From Paraburkholderia tropica (GTDB lineage Bacteria; Pseudomonadota; Gammaproteobacteria; Burkholderiales; Burkholderiaceae), in the NCBI RefSeq assembly GCF_900109265.1, contig NZ_FNZM01000027.1, positions 1 through 64,000 on the forward strand: a DNA stretch of 64,000 nt. Direction: 5' to 3'. The notes below the pieces were generated by a model that ran no database searches, was not told where the DNA came from, and saw only the letters and a list, made by a program, of their open reading frames with translations. The translations under genes were made by a program, and so were the position numbers. Numbering within the stretch: position 1 is the stretch's first letter; the number at the start of each line of letters is the position of its first letter. Positions 7,309-16,773 of this stretch are shown here, in pieces.

Positions 7309-8892
7309 ATGACCGACGCTTCCCGCACCTGGCGCCCCGCCGGCAATCCGTGGCTGACCGCGATCGCCGTCACGCTCGCGGCCTTCATGGAAGTGCTCGA
7401 CACGACCATCGTGAACGTCGCGCTGCCGCATATCGCCGGCACGATGTCGGCGAGCTACGACGAGGCGACCTGGGTGCTCACGTCCTATCTCGTCGCCAAC
7501 GGCATTGTGCTGCCGATCTCGGCGTTCTTTGGCCGCGTGCTGGGACGCAAACGCTATTTCATGCTCTGCATTGTGGCGTTCACGATCTGCTCGTTTCTCT
7601 GCGGTGTCGCGTCGAGTCTCGGTCAACTGGTGATTTTTCGCGTGCTGCAAGGGTTTTTCGGCGGCGGTCTGCAACCAAACCAGCAATCGATCATTCTCGA
7701 TACCTTCGAGCCGAGCCAGCGCGGCCGCGCCTTCTCCATTTCCGCCGTGGCCATCGTGGTCGCGCCCGTGCTCGGCCCGACGCTCGGCGGCTGGATCACC
7801 GACAACTTCACCTGGCGCTGGGTATTTCTGCTCAACGTGCCGGTTGGCGTGATCACGACACTGGCCGTGCTGCAACTCGTGGAAGATCCGCCGTGGGTCA
7901 AGCGCGAGACGCGGCAGCGCCTGAACTGGCGCACGGTTGATTTTCCGGGCATCGCGCTGATCGCGATTGGGCTCGGCTGCCTGCAGGTCATGCTCGACCG
8001 CGGCGAGGACGACGACTGGTTTTCGTCGCCGTTCATCGTGACGTTCGCGGTGCTGGCCGCGCTGGGCATTATCGGCGCGATCTGCCGTCTGCTTTACGCG
8101 AAGCATCCCGTGGTCGACCTGCGCTGCATGCGCGACCGGAATTTCGCGCTCGGCTGCGTGATGATCGCCGCGTTCGCGACCGTCCTGTACGGCAGCGCCG
8201 TGATCGTGCCGCAACTCGCCCAGCAGCAGCTCGGTTACACGGCCACGCTCGCGGGTCTCGTGCTGTCGCCCGGCGCGCTGCTCATCACGCTGGAGATTCC
8301 CATTATCAGCCGCTTGATGCCCCATGTACAAACGCGCCTGCTCATCATGACGGGATTCATCCTGCTCGTGGCCGCGCTGATCTATGCACGCACGCTCACG
8401 CCGGATATCGACTACACGACGCTCGTGAAGCTGCGCAGCGCGCAGTCGATCGCCATCGGCTTCCTGTTCGTGCCGGTCACGACGCTCGCCTATCTCACGG
8501 TGCCGACGGCCCTCAACAACGATGCGTCCGCGCTCTTCACGATGTTCCGCAACGTGGCGGGATCGATTGGCATTTCGGTGTCGACGGCGCTGATCCGCGA
8601 ACGCTCGCAAGCGTGGATGGCGCATCTCTCGGGGCACATGTCGCCGTTCTCGCAGAATTATCAGGACACGCTCGCTCGCAACGCCCAGTCGATCATGGAC
8701 AGCACGGGCGAGCCGCTTGTTCAGGCCATGCAGACCGCGAGCGGCCATCTCTACGAGACCTTTGTTTCCCAGGCGACGATCCTGGCCTATATCGACGTAT
8801 TCGGCATCCTCGCCTGCTTCTGCGCGCTGTTCATCCCGCTCGCGCTGCTATTCTCGCCGGTGAAAGCGTCCGGCGCGGCGGGAGGACATTGA
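7309..8892 (+). CDS. emrB: EmrB-type drug:proton antiporter (DHA2, 14 TM)
   Basis: The 527-residue protein has about 14 hydrophobic helices and the DHA2 signatures: FMEVLDTTIVNVALPHIAGT in TM1, WVLTSYLVANGIVLPISAF in TM2, GRVLGRKRYFM for motif A, and the motif C region PVLGPTLGGWITD. It would export compounds using the proton gradient, working with the adaptor upstream and the channel downstream. Length equals E. coli EmrB within about 15 residues. The stop at 8892 is followed at once by the channel gene at 8894, which indicates translational coupling. Confidence 0.95.
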   Translation: MTDASRTWRPAGNPWLTAIAVTLAAFMEVLDTTIVNVALPHIAGTMSASYDEATWVLTSYLVANGIVLPISAFFGRVLGRKRYFMLCIVAFTICSFLCGVASSLGQLVIFRVLQGFFGGGLQPNQQSIILDTFEPSQRGRAFSISAVAIVVAPVLGPTLGGWITDNFTWRWVFLLNVPVGVITTLAVLQLVEDPPWVKRETRQRLNWRTVDFPGIALIAIGLGCLQVMLDRGEDDDWFSSPFIVTFAVLAALGIIGAICRLLYAKHPVVDLRCMRDRNFALGCVMIAAFATVLYGSAVIVPQLAQQQLGYTATLAGLVLSPGALLITLEIPIISRLMPHVQTRLLIMTGFILLVAALIYARTLTPDIDYTTLVKLRSAQSIAIGFLFVPVTTLAYLTVPTALNNDASALFTMFRNVAGSIGISVSTALIRERSQAWMAHLSGHMSPFSQNYQDTLARNAQSIMDSTGEPLVQAMQTASGHLYETFVSQATILAYIDVFGILACFCALFIPLALLFSPVKASGAAGGH

Positions 8893-8893
8893 G

Positions 8894-10528
8894 ATGCGCC
8901 CGCTCATGCCCCGCAACCGCGCCAGCTTGTCCACTACGCTGCTGCCCGCGTTCGCCACGCTGTTGGCGCTCAGCGCCTGCACGGTCGGCCCCGATTTCAG
9001 GCCGCTGCAAGCAAACGCGCCCGACCAGTGGCATGCGATGCAGACGAACGGTCAGTCAGACGCCCGGACTGCATCGAGTCCCACCATCGAGTCCGATCCC
9101 GATCCGGCCTGGTGGCGCAGCTTCAATGACCCCACGCTCGATTCGCTGATCGCGCGTGCCGTACAGGGCAATCCGGATTTGCGCATCGCGGTCGTGCGCA
9201 TTGCCGAGGCGCGCGAGCAGACCCAGCAGGCCGCCGCACAAGGCTTGCCGAACGTGCGCGCGAGTGCGAGCTACAAACGCGAGCAACTGGGCGCGAAGGG
9301 CTTACTCGAGTCGGCGGGCGTGTACGACAAGGTCGATGGGCTCGGCGCGCCGGACTCGCCCGTGAACAGCTTCGCGCCGGGCTCGGGAGCGAGCGTCGAG
9401 CGCGGCGTGCAAAGCGCGCTCGATCAGCTGACCGCGCCGGTCAATCTCTGGCAACTGGGTTTCGACGCCTCGTGGGAACTCGACCTGTTCGGGCGCGTGA
9501 GGCGCTCCGTCGAGGCGGCCAACGCGCAAGCCGACGAAGCCGTGGAGTCACAGCACGACGCGCAGGTGTCGCTCGAAGCCGAAGTCGCCGAAACCTATCT
9601 GCAACTGCGCGGCGCACAGATGCTGCGCGCGACCACGCAGGCGCTGATCGCCCAGCAACGCGAGGTGGTGGCGCTCGCTCAAAGCGCCGCCGCGCACGGA
9701 CTCGAAAGCCAGCTCGACGTGGCGCGCTCGCAGGCGCAGCGCGCCCAGACCGAGTCGATTCTGCCGCAATACAACCAGCAGATCGCGCAGTCGCTCAACG
9801 CGCTCGCAGTGCTGACCGGCGTGGCGCCGGGCGCACTCGATGCCGAACTTTCTCCCGCTGGCACGCTGCCCGCCACGCCGCCTTCCGTGCCCGTCGGCCT
9901 GCCCGCGACGCTCGCCCGCCGCCGCCCCGACATCCGCCGCGCCGAAGCGTCGCTGCACGTAGCGACGGCCAATGTCGGCGTGGCGGTCGCGCAGTTCTAT
10001 CCGGACATCTCCCTCAGCGCCCAGGCGGGCACGCGCGCGACCACGCCGCACGATCTCGCGCACTGGGCGAGCCTCTTCTGGTCGTGGGGACCGAGTGTGT
10101 CGCTGCCGATCTTCCAGGGCGGCGCGCTGGTGTCGAATCTGCGGCTGTCGAAATTGCAGCAGGTGGAAGCCGCGCTCGATTACCGCAAGACGGTGCTCGC
10201 CGCGCTGCGCGACGTGAACAATGCGCTCGTCGTCTATCGGACCGATCAGCAGCGTCTGAGCTCGCTCGACGAAAGCGTCGCCGACCAGCAGCATGCTTTC
10301 GACCTCGCGCGCGACAGCTACCGCAAAGGCATCGTGACCTTCATCGATGTGCTCGACGCCGAGCGCCAGCTGAGCACGGCGCGGCAGAACGCGCAGCAAG
10401 GGCAGCTTGAGGTCTGCACCGATCTCGTCTCGCTTTACAAGGCGCTGGGCGGCGGATGGAACGATATCGAACCAGCTGCGACGGGCACGGCAGCCCCGGT
10501 TGCACGCGCCACCGACGCAGAGCCGTGA
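8894..10528 (+). CDS. NodT-family outer-membrane efflux lipoprotein
   Basis: The 544-residue product has a signal peptide ending in a lipobox (LALSAC, lipidated Cys29), then the TolC-like outer-membrane factor fold with two repeats. Family landmarks are VGPDFRPL after the Cys, WWRSFNDPTLDSLIARA, FDASWELDLFGRVRR and RRPDIRRAEASLHVATANVG. The protein forms a trimeric outer-membrane channel for the EmrAB pump upstream. A region rich in Gly, Ala and Ser at about 145-175 is longer than in some relatives. The gene is last in the operon and convergent with the NRAMP-like gene. Confidence 0.93.
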   Translation: MRPLMPRNRASLSTTLLPAFATLLALSACTVGPDFRPLQANAPDQWHAMQTNGQSDARTASSPTIESDPDPAWWRSFNDPTLDSLIARAVQGNPDLRIAVVRIAEAREQTQQAAAQGLPNVRASASYKREQLGAKGLLESAGVYDKVDGLGAPDSPVNSFAPGSGASVERGVQSALDQLTAPVNLWQLGFDASWELDLFGRVRRSVEAANAQADEAVESQHDAQVSLEAEVAETYLQLRGAQMLRATTQALIAQQREVVALAQSAAAHGLESQLDVARSQAQRAQTESILPQYNQQIAQSLNALAVLTGVAPGALDAELSPAGTLPATPPSVPVGLPATLARRRPDIRRAEASLHVATANVGVAVAQFYPDISLSAQAGTRATTPHDLAHWASLFWSWGPSVSLPIFQGGALVSNLRLSKLQQVEAALDYRKTVLAALRDVNNALVVYRTDQQRLSSLDESVADQQHAFDLARDSYRKGIVTFIDVLDAERQLSTARQNAQQGQLEVCTDLVSLYKALGGGWNDIEPAATGTAAPVARATDAEP

Positions 10529-10577
10529 GAGCGCGCCAACAATCGGGCATTTCGCGCCCGGATCAAGCGCGCCCCCG

Positions 10578-11882
10578 TCAAAAAATCTCCAGCAACGTAT
10601 GAGCAGTCAGCGCCGCGCCGGTAGCCATCACCGCAAACCAGCTCAGCAACTGCACGACGACGTGCGTTTTCAGCGCGCCCACGGCCTCGCGATGCCGGCT
10701 CAGGAGCACAAGCAGGAAAAGCACAGGCGTCACTGTCATGCCGTTGGCGAGCGCGCTCCAGTAGCAGGCCCTGACTGCGTCGACGCGGCACGCATGAAGC
10801 AGTATTGCGATGAGTGCGCCGCCTGTCATGAGTCCAACCAGCGTGAGGGCGATCCGGCGGTCGCGTTCGGCTCCGCGCGTCCAGCCGAATGTGCTTGCCG
10901 CCGCGTGCGCCGCCGAACCGGCCAGCGGTGGCAGCGCGAGCATCGCCGTACCGAGCAGCGCGATGCCGAGGATTTGCGTAGCGTAGCCGTGCGCTACTGG
11001 CGCAATGCTTTGCGCCGCGTCGCGCGAAACGGCGAGGGATGCGTGCTGTACATGCAACGTCACCGCCGCGGCACCGAGAATCAGCGCGCCGAAGACGTTG
11101 GACAGCATCGTTCGAATCAGCGTCTCGCGGCGTGCCGTTTGGAGTTGCACAGAGTCGGCGGCCAACGGCGCGCGGCCGGGTTGGACAGCCGCACTCCCGC
11201 GCGGATGCGCCTCAACTTCCTGCTCCGCCTGGGAAAACAACAGATAGGGGCTGACGGTCGTTCCGAGCACAGCCAGCACCATGGCGAAAAAATGCTCCGA
11301 CCAGGTAATGTGCGGCACGAAGGCATCCCAGAGCGCCGCACGCCAGGGCGCATCCGACACGAGCAGCGTACCCGCGTAGCAGAACAAGGTGACGCAAAGC
11401 CACTTTCCGACGCGCGCATAACGCGCGTAAGGCACGCACCATTGCATCGCAAGCGATAGTCCACCAAACACGAGCGCGAACCAGCCAACCGGGCCGTTAA
11501 AAATCAACTGCGCGGCCTCGCCCATCGCCAGCACATCGGCTGCAATATTGAGCGTGTTGGCGAACAGGAACCGGGCGACCGCGAGCAGGAACAACCAGCG
11601 CGCGTAATGCTCCCGCATGTTCTCCGTCAGTCCCCGGCCCGTCACCGCGCCAACGCGCGTGGCGATCCATTGCAGCGCTACCATCGACGGCACGGACAGC
11701 ACGCAAAGCCACAAGAGATCGAAGCCGTACTGCGCGCCCGCCAGCGAGTAAGTCAGGATGCCACCCGGATCGTTGTCGGCGCCGACAGTGGCGAGTCCCG
11801 CCCCCACATTTGCCGCCCACGCGTGAGCCGGACGGTCTTCATGCCTTAGCGGGCGTAAGCTCCACGGCCTGATGCGCACCAT
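10578..11882 (-). CDS. NRAMP-like metal ion transporter (atypical TM6 motif)
   Basis: The 434-residue protein has about 11 membrane helices and begins TM1 with GADNDPGGILTYSLAGAQYG, where D38-P-G-G stands for the NRAMP D-P-G-N metal site. At the TM6 position it reads GTTVSPYLLFSQ (S211-P-Y), not the M-P-H of manganese/iron NRAMPs. The missing methionine suggests altered ion choice; members of the superfamily lacking it include magnesium transporters. A basic cytoplasmic tail precedes TM1. The gene is transcribed toward the efflux operon and lies 67 bases after the FdhF-like gene on the same strand, possibly as one transcript. Confidence 0.8.
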   Translation of the reverse strand: MVRIRPWSLRPLRHEDRPAHAWAANVGAGLATVGADNDPGGILTYSLAGAQYGFDLLWLCVLSVPSMVALQWIATRVGAVTGRGLTENMREHYARWLFLLAVARFLFANTLNIAADVLAMGEAAQLIFNGPVGWFALVFGGLSLAMQWCVPYARYARVGKWLCVTLFCYAGTLLVSDAPWRAALWDAFVPHITWSEHFFAMVLAVLGTTVSPYLLFSQAEQEVEAHPRGSAAVQPGRAPLAADSVQLQTARRETLIRTMLSNVFGALILGAAAVTLHVQHASLAVSRDAAQSIAPVAHGYATQILGIALLGTAMLALPPLAGSAAHAAASTFGWTRGAERDRRIALTLVGLMTGGALIAILLHACRVDAVRACYWSALANGMTVTPVLFLLVLLSRHREAVGALKTHVVVQLLSWFAVMATGAALTAHTLLEIF

Positions 11883-11949
11883 CGCTCAAAGCGGCCGCTT
11901 GCGGCTGCCGCACTGCCACGCATGTCGAGGGCTCGCGTCCATGAGCGCT

Positions 11950-14301
11950 TCAGGCCGCTTCGGGCGCGGCAGCCGATTTATCGACCGCGACTACGCGCAC
12001 GGGAATCGACTTCGCCGCTGGCACCTTGCTTTCCTTCGCGTAATGCCAGAGCGGCAGCAACGGATTGCATTCCGGGTAGTAGCCGCCAAGACACCCGCGC
12101 GGAATGTCATACGGCATTGCCGCGAGTCCCGGCACTTCCCGCACGACGCCATCGCTTGAGATAGTGCGCAGCGTGATGCGATCTCCCGCATCAATGTCGC
12201 GCGCGTTCATGTCGTCCTCGTTCATCAACAACACCATGCGCGAACCCCTCACGCCGCGAAAACGATCGTCGTGGTTGTAGATCGTCGTGTTGAACTGCCC
12301 ATCCGCGCGCAGCGTCATCAGGCGTAGAGCGCCGGGTTCGCTTTCCGTCATGTCGGGATCTTCGCTCAATGATTCCGGAACCTGAAATTCCGCCTTGCCG
12401 CTTTTCGTTTTCCATTTGCGCCCGCGCGCGGGCAGCGGACGCTCGAAGCCGCCGGGCGTCCACATCCGCGTTTCGATATCGCCGAACATCTCCGGCCAGG
12501 TCTTTGCGATTTCCGCGCGCACGTGAGCGTAATCTTCGCTCCATGCGTTCCAGTCGACGGTGGAACGCTCGCCGAGCGTCGCCTGCGCTATTCCAGCCAC
12601 GATAAACGGTTCGGAGCGGATGTCCGGCGAAGCTGGCTCCGCCACCCCGCGCGAACCATGAAAATGCGCTGTGCTGTCTTCCATCGAAACGCATTGCTCC
12701 TGCCCTCCGGAGCGATCGATTTCGATGCGGCTTAAACACGGCAAAAGCCAGGCGTCGCGTCCGTGCTCGAGATGGCTGCGATTGAGCTTCGTGGCGATGT
12801 TCACGGTCAACTGTAAGCTGCGCCATGCGGCTTCGGTTCGTGCGCGGTCAGGCACTGAACGCACCAGATTACCGCCCAGATTCACCACGGCACGCACGCG
12901 CCCATCAATCATCGCCTCGAAGGCTTCAACGGTGTTGAAGCCGGCCTCACGCGGCGGCTCGAAACTGAATTGCCGCGCCAATTGATCGAGCGGCGCAAGC
13001 TCGGGTTTTTCCGTGATGCCGACAGTGCGCTGCCCCTGCACGTTGGAATGCCCGCGCACCGGTGACGGCCCGGCGCCAGGTTTGCCGATATTGCCGCGCA
13101 GAAATAGCAGATTGCAAAGCATGCGCACGTTCTGCACACCAAGACGATGCTGTGTGAGGCCCATTCCGTAGTGAGCAATCACGGCATTCGCCTGCACATA
13201 GACGCGCGCCGCCGCTTCGATTGCAGTACGCGACAGTCCACTGACGCGCTCGATCTCGCCCCAATTGGTACAGCGCAGATATCGCGCGAAGTCTTCGAAT
13301 CCGATTGTGTGCTCACGGATGAACGCCAGGTCGAGCACCTCCGGCGCGCCGCTCGCGAGCGCGCTGTCATGTGCTTCGAGCGCGGCCTTGCACATCCCGG
13401 CAATCGCCGCACTATCTCCGCCGGGACGGACCTGGTGATACTGCGTGCTGATCCGGGTATTGCCGGGCAGCAACATATCGTGCGGCGACTGTGGATTGGC
13501 AAATGACACAAGCCCGGCTTCGCGCAGCGGATTGAATGTGATGATGGGCACCCCGCGGTTGCGCGCGTCCTGCAACTGGTGAAGCATGCGCGGACTGTTG
13601 GTGCCGACGTTTTGTCCGAAGAAAAACATCAGATCGGTATGTTCGAAATCGTCGAGCCCGATCGTTCCCACGCCTATGCCAATGCCCTGCGTCAGTCCCA
13701 CACTTGTACTCTCGTGGCACATATTGGAGCTGTCGGGCATGTTGTTCGTGCCATACATACGCGCGAATAACTGCAGCATGTACGAGGTTTCGAGCGACGC
13801 GCGGCCCGACGTGTAGAACACAACACTGTTGGGATCGAATGCGCGCAATTGCACTCCGATTGAATCGAATGCCGTCGCCCACGCAACCGGCACGAAACGG
13901 TCGCTCGCGGCGTCGTAGCGCATTGGCTCGGTCAGTCGACCGGCTTCTTCCAGATCGTGGTCGTGCCAGCCGAGCAGCTCGGTCACCGTATGGCGCTGGA
14001 AAAATGCACGGTTCGCACGTTTTGCCGTGGTGTCCCATGCCGTCGCCTTCGCACCGCTTTCGCAGAACTCGAACGCGTGCGGATGGGCGGGTTTCGCCCA
14101 CGAGCAACTGACACACATGAAACCGTCGGGCTTGTTCTGGAGCGGCAGAATTTTCGCGTCGCGCAACACCGTCTTTTCCTGCACCAGGATCCGTGTCACC
14201 GCCTTGACTGACCCCCATCCCCCCGACGCATAGGGGTAATCGTGGGGATGCTGCTTCGAACGGGCGCGAGCACGTTGCCCGGCGTGTCGGGGTTTTTCCA
14301 T
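11950..14301 (-). CDS. FdhF/YdeP-family molybdopterin oxidoreductase
   Basis: The 783-residue product is a cytoplasmic molybdenum enzyme of the YdeP/formate-dehydrogenase-H-like group. The N-terminal Cys set CVSCSW...CESG (about 63-83) fits the 4Fe-4S site. MGD-binding segments include SVVFYTSGRASLE, NMCHESTSVGLT, MFFFGQNVGTNSP and GKPGAGPSPVRGHSNVQG. A molydopterin dinucleotide-binding C-terminal domain follows (FNTTIYNHDDRFRGVRGSR). The ATG at 14301 has GAGG six bases upstream and is preferred over the one at 14313. Relatives are linked to acid resistance; the substrate is unknown. No accessory electron-transfer subunit is adjacent. Confidence 0.9.
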   Translation of the reverse strand: MEKPRHAGQRARARSKQHPHDYPYASGGWGSVKAVTRILVQEKTVLRDAKILPLQNKPDGFMCVSCSWAKPAHPHAFEFCESGAKATAWDTTAKRANRAFFQRHTVTELLGWHDHDLEEAGRLTEPMRYDAASDRFVPVAWATAFDSIGVQLRAFDPNSVVFYTSGRASLETSYMLQLFARMYGTNNMPDSSNMCHESTSVGLTQGIGIGVGTIGLDDFEHTDLMFFFGQNVGTNSPRMLHQLQDARNRGVPIITFNPLREAGLVSFANPQSPHDMLLPGNTRISTQYHQVRPGGDSAAIAGMCKAALEAHDSALASGAPEVLDLAFIREHTIGFEDFARYLRCTNWGEIERVSGLSRTAIEAAARVYVQANAVIAHYGMGLTQHRLGVQNVRMLCNLLFLRGNIGKPGAGPSPVRGHSNVQGQRTVGITEKPELAPLDQLARQFSFEPPREAGFNTVEAFEAMIDGRVRAVVNLGGNLVRSVPDRARTEAAWRSLQLTVNIATKLNRSHLEHGRDAWLLPCLSRIEIDRSGGQEQCVSMEDSTAHFHGSRGVAEPASPDIRSEPFIVAGIAQATLGERSTVDWNAWSEDYAHVRAEIAKTWPEMFGDIETRMWTPGGFERPLPARGRKWKTKSGKAEFQVPESLSEDPDMTESEPGALRLMTLRADGQFNTTIYNHDDRFRGVRGSRMVLLMNEDDMNARDIDAGDRITLRTISSDGVVREVPGLAAMPYDIPRGCLGGYYPECNPLLPLWHYAKESKVPAAKSIPVRVVAVDKSAAAPEAA

Positions 14302-14505
14302 GAGAGGCCTCATTTGGAACGGTGCGTCTGTGCAACAAGCGCAATCTACGTTCCATCACACCGTGAGCAGTCAGACCGCCGGCGCTTCCCTCCTCTCAAC
14401 ACGTTTTCCCTGCCCGGCAGCTTTTCCGCGCAGAGCGGCACACCTATTGCTCCTAGCGACTTTGAGCTATCACATGGCGCAACTGTGCGCGAAGAGGAGA
14501 ACACC

Positions 14506-14760
14506 ATGACGACGAAAGTGGAAGGGGTGGTTGACGAGGCAGCGGGCAAACTGAAAGACGCTGCGGGAGCCGTGCTCGGTGATCCCGCCATGCGCATTTC
14601 AGGCAGCGCCAAGGCGCTGTGCGGAGAGTCGAAGCAATTGATGGCCGACGCCGCGGAAGTCGCGCGCGACGCTGTTTCGGAGAGCCCACTGCTGGTACTC
14701 GGCGCGACAGCCGCCATTGGCTTCCTGGCAGGTGCGCTTTGGGCGTCGGTGCGCGACTGA
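14506..14760 (+). CDS. CsbD/DUF883 (ElaB/YqjD-like) membrane-anchored stress protein
   Basis: The 84-residue protein begins with a CsbD-like stretch (KVEGVVDEAAGKLKDAAGAV), continues as an amphipathic helix, and ends in a glycine-zipper membrane segment (LVLGATAAIGFLAGALWAS), as in ElaB/YqjD proteins. Those bind the inner membrane by the C-terminal helix and have been linked to ribosome hibernation in E. coli. GAAGAGGAGAA precedes the ATG at 14506. It starts a three-gene run with a YqjE-like and a YqjK-like gene, the same order as yqjD-yqjE-yqjK. Confidence 0.82.
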   Translation: MTTKVEGVVDEAAGKLKDAAGAVLGDPAMRISGSAKALCGESKQLMADAAEVARDAVSESPLLVLGATAAIGFLAGALWASVRD

Positions 14761-14803
14761 GGTTCGACTGACGTTCGACCGGCGCAGACGCGGGAGGTGA
14801 AGC

Positions 14804-15178
14804 ATGTCAATTCACTCAAGGCTGGAAAGCTGGCGCAATGTCTCGCGCTTCGCGCTGCTCTGCGTCGGTGAATATGGCGAACTGATCGCCGTTGAGCTCG
14901 CAGAAACACGCGCGCGTCTGACCCGCGAACTCATCGCGTTGATGGCGCTCGCCGTAAGCGGCCTCTTCACCCTCTCGTTCTTTTGCATCGCGCTGATTGC
15001 CACCGCATGGAACACGCCGCATTTTCTCGCGGTGGTCTGGGGCGTGGCCATCGGCTGGTTCGCCGTCTCCCTCGTCGCCTGGTTTGCACATCATGCGCAG
15101 CGGCCGGTGCAATCGTTCGATGTGCTAAAGCGTGAGCTTCGTGCCGATCTGGAAACGCTCAAGGAGGCACTGAAGTGA
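14804..15178 (+). CDS. YqjE-like phage-holin-family membrane protein (DUF1469)
   Basis: The 124-residue protein has an amphipathic N-terminal region (RLESWRNVSRFALLCVGEYG, then ELIAVELAETRARL), and two membrane helices at about 45-63 and 70-92, separated by WNTPH. This matches the Actinobacterial holin-3/YqjE family. GGGAGG upstream of 14804 is a good ribosome site. The stop overlaps the next start (ATGA at 15175-15178). The function is not established; genetic order links it to the ElaB-like stress protein. Confidence 0.8.
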   Translation: MSIHSRLESWRNVSRFALLCVGEYGELIAVELAETRARLTRELIALMALAVSGLFTLSFFCIALIATAWNTPHFLAVVWGVAIGWFAVSLVAWFAHHAQRPVQSFDVLKRELRADLETLKEALK

Positions 15179-15489
15179 ATGAATTCAGCGAGCAGCGGCG
15201 CGAGCGGGAAGCGATTGTCCTCGAACGACTGGCGCTCGCGCGCGCAAAGTTACTGGCGGCCAATCTCGAACTGCGCGACATGCGGAATCGCAAGGCGCAG
15301 CGCTCTGAACGGGCACTGACCGTTTCCAATGTCGGTCGCGCCCTGCTGGATGCGCCGATGGTGACACTGTTAGGGTCGATTATGCTGGGCTCGCTGATCG
15401 TTGGCCCGAAGCGCGTCGTGCATGTCGTCACACGAGCGGGTGTTTCGGGATGGATTACGCGTAATTTGCGCGCGGTCATCGGACGTTGA
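15175..15489 (+). CDS. YqjK-like small protein
   Basis: A 104-residue protein whose first half is a charged helix (EQRREREAIVLERLALARAK) and whose second half has one hydrophobic segment (MVTLLGSIMLGSLIVGPK). The gene overlaps the YqjE-like gene by four bases, so the two are translationally coupled. Position and size correspond to yqjK in enteric bacteria; sequence similarity is only general. It ends the small operon. Confidence 0.6.
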   Translation: MNEFSEQRREREAIVLERLALARAKLLAANLELRDMRNRKAQRSERALTVSNVGRALLDAPMVTLLGSIMLGSLIVGPKRVVHVVTRAGVSGWITRNLRAVIGR

Positions 15490-15706
15490 GGAGCTGGAGC
15501 CAGCAAAAGCCGCGGTCGCCGTTGAGGGCCCTTACCGCACCTCATCGTCGTCAGGAACGAAACTGGTGCACCGCGTTGCCAATGCGCACCGCAGATGCAA
15601 CTTCCACGCGCGCCTCATGTGGCGAGACTGTGCAGACGATGGCGCGGAGCGGCGCTACGCCACGAAGTACGACATAAGCCGATTCGACAACGTTCTGGAG
15701 GCGCGA

Positions 15707-16756
15707 ATGCACGAAGGCCACGTCTGGCATGCACTGGAGCGCGCTGAACCGGAAATCGGCGCTCCCCTGCACGGCATCGAGTTTCCGCTCGATGCCGTCG
15801 GTCTGGCTGCGGCGGCCTATCGACTTGTCGAAGCCCGCTCCGCGTTGCCGCAGCCTGGCGGCGGTAAGACGCTGGCGCGCTGGCGCTTTCTCGCCGCGGT
15901 TGCCGCGCGTGATCTGCCGCTGGTGAAGATCTTCGAAGCGCACGCCGACGCAATCGCCATCCTGACTGAACTCGACGCACATCGGCCGCGGACTGGAGAC
16001 GCAGCACCGGACCTCTGGGCCGTGTGGGCCGCGCGGGCGCCGCACAACGATCTGCGCATCACGTGGAAAGAGGGTCAGCAGGTCCGGCTCTCGGGCACCA
16101 AACCGTGGTGTTCCGGCGCGGCCTTCGTCACGCACGCACTCGTGACGTGTGTCGATGACGAGCAGAACGACTGGCTCGCCGCGCTGCGCGTGATGCAACC
16201 CAATCTGCGCGTCAGCACGCGCGGGTGGCACGCGGTCGGAATGCTGGCCACGCAAAGTGTCGAGATCGACATGGATGGCGCGAACGCGGTCCTCATCGGC
16301 CCGCCCCGCGCTTACCTCGAACGGCCCGGTTTCTGGCACGGCGGCGCAGGTATCGCCGCCTGCTGGTATGGCGCGGCGGCAGCGCTCGCCACCCGCCTGC
16401 GCGAAGTCGCCGCGCGTCGCAAAGATCCACATCTGCACGCCCATCTCGGCGAAGCCGACGCGGCGCTCGCCGCCGCGCGCGCATTACTGCGTGAATCGGC
16501 GCGATGTATCGACACAGACCCGCGCGCTTTCGGATCAGCCGCTGCATTGAGGGTTCGCGCCGCCGTCGAAGATGCCTGCGATACCGTCCTGCGTGCATGC
16601 GCGCGTGGCCTAGGCGCCGGACCGCTGTGCCAGGACGCGTGGTTCGCGCACATGACAGCCGACCTTGCCGTGTTCATGCGCCAGAGCCATGCCGAGCGCG
16701 ACCTCGCGTCGCTGGGCGTCGCGCTCGCCGGGACGGGCGAGAACTGGCAGCTATAA
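15707..16756 (+). CDS. Acyl-CoA dehydrogenase family protein (short form)
   Basis: A 349-residue flavoenzyme-like protein. GGAGG six bases upstream of ATG 15707 sets the start; open sequence upstream in the same frame has no family content. The middle section matches the acyl-CoA dehydrogenase beta domain (VRLSGTKPWCSGAAFVTHA), and the C-terminal half is helical. It is about 30 residues shorter than classical members, and I cannot place the catalytic Glu, so the real reaction may differ. The methyltransferase gene follows after 17 bases, with a deacetylase and a glycosyltransferase facing it. Acyl-CoA dehydrogenase genes with this set of neighbours recur in other proteobacteria (from memory, not checked). 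Confidence 0.8.
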   Translation: MHEGHVWHALERAEPEIGAPLHGIEFPLDAVGLAAAAYRLVEARSALPQPGGGKTLARWRFLAAVAARDLPLVKIFEAHADAIAILTELDAHRPRTGDAAPDLWAVWAARAPHNDLRITWKEGQQVRLSGTKPWCSGAAFVTHALVTCVDDEQNDWLAALRVMQPNLRVSTRGWHAVGMLATQSVEIDMDGANAVLIGPPRAYLERPGFWHGGAGIAACWYGAAAALATRLREVAARRKDPHLHAHLGEADAALAAARALLRESARCIDTDPRAFGSAAALRVRAAVEDACDTVLRACARGLGAGPLCQDAWFAHMTADLAVFMRQSHAERDLASLGVALAGTGENWQL

Positions 16757-16773
16757 CGGCGACAGGAGGCCGC

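Noticed and set aside
6018..8748. Two long antisense frames over emrA and emrB
   Set aside because: Arg/His/Gln-rich composition mirrors the real genes on the plus strand, whose domains and starts are clear.
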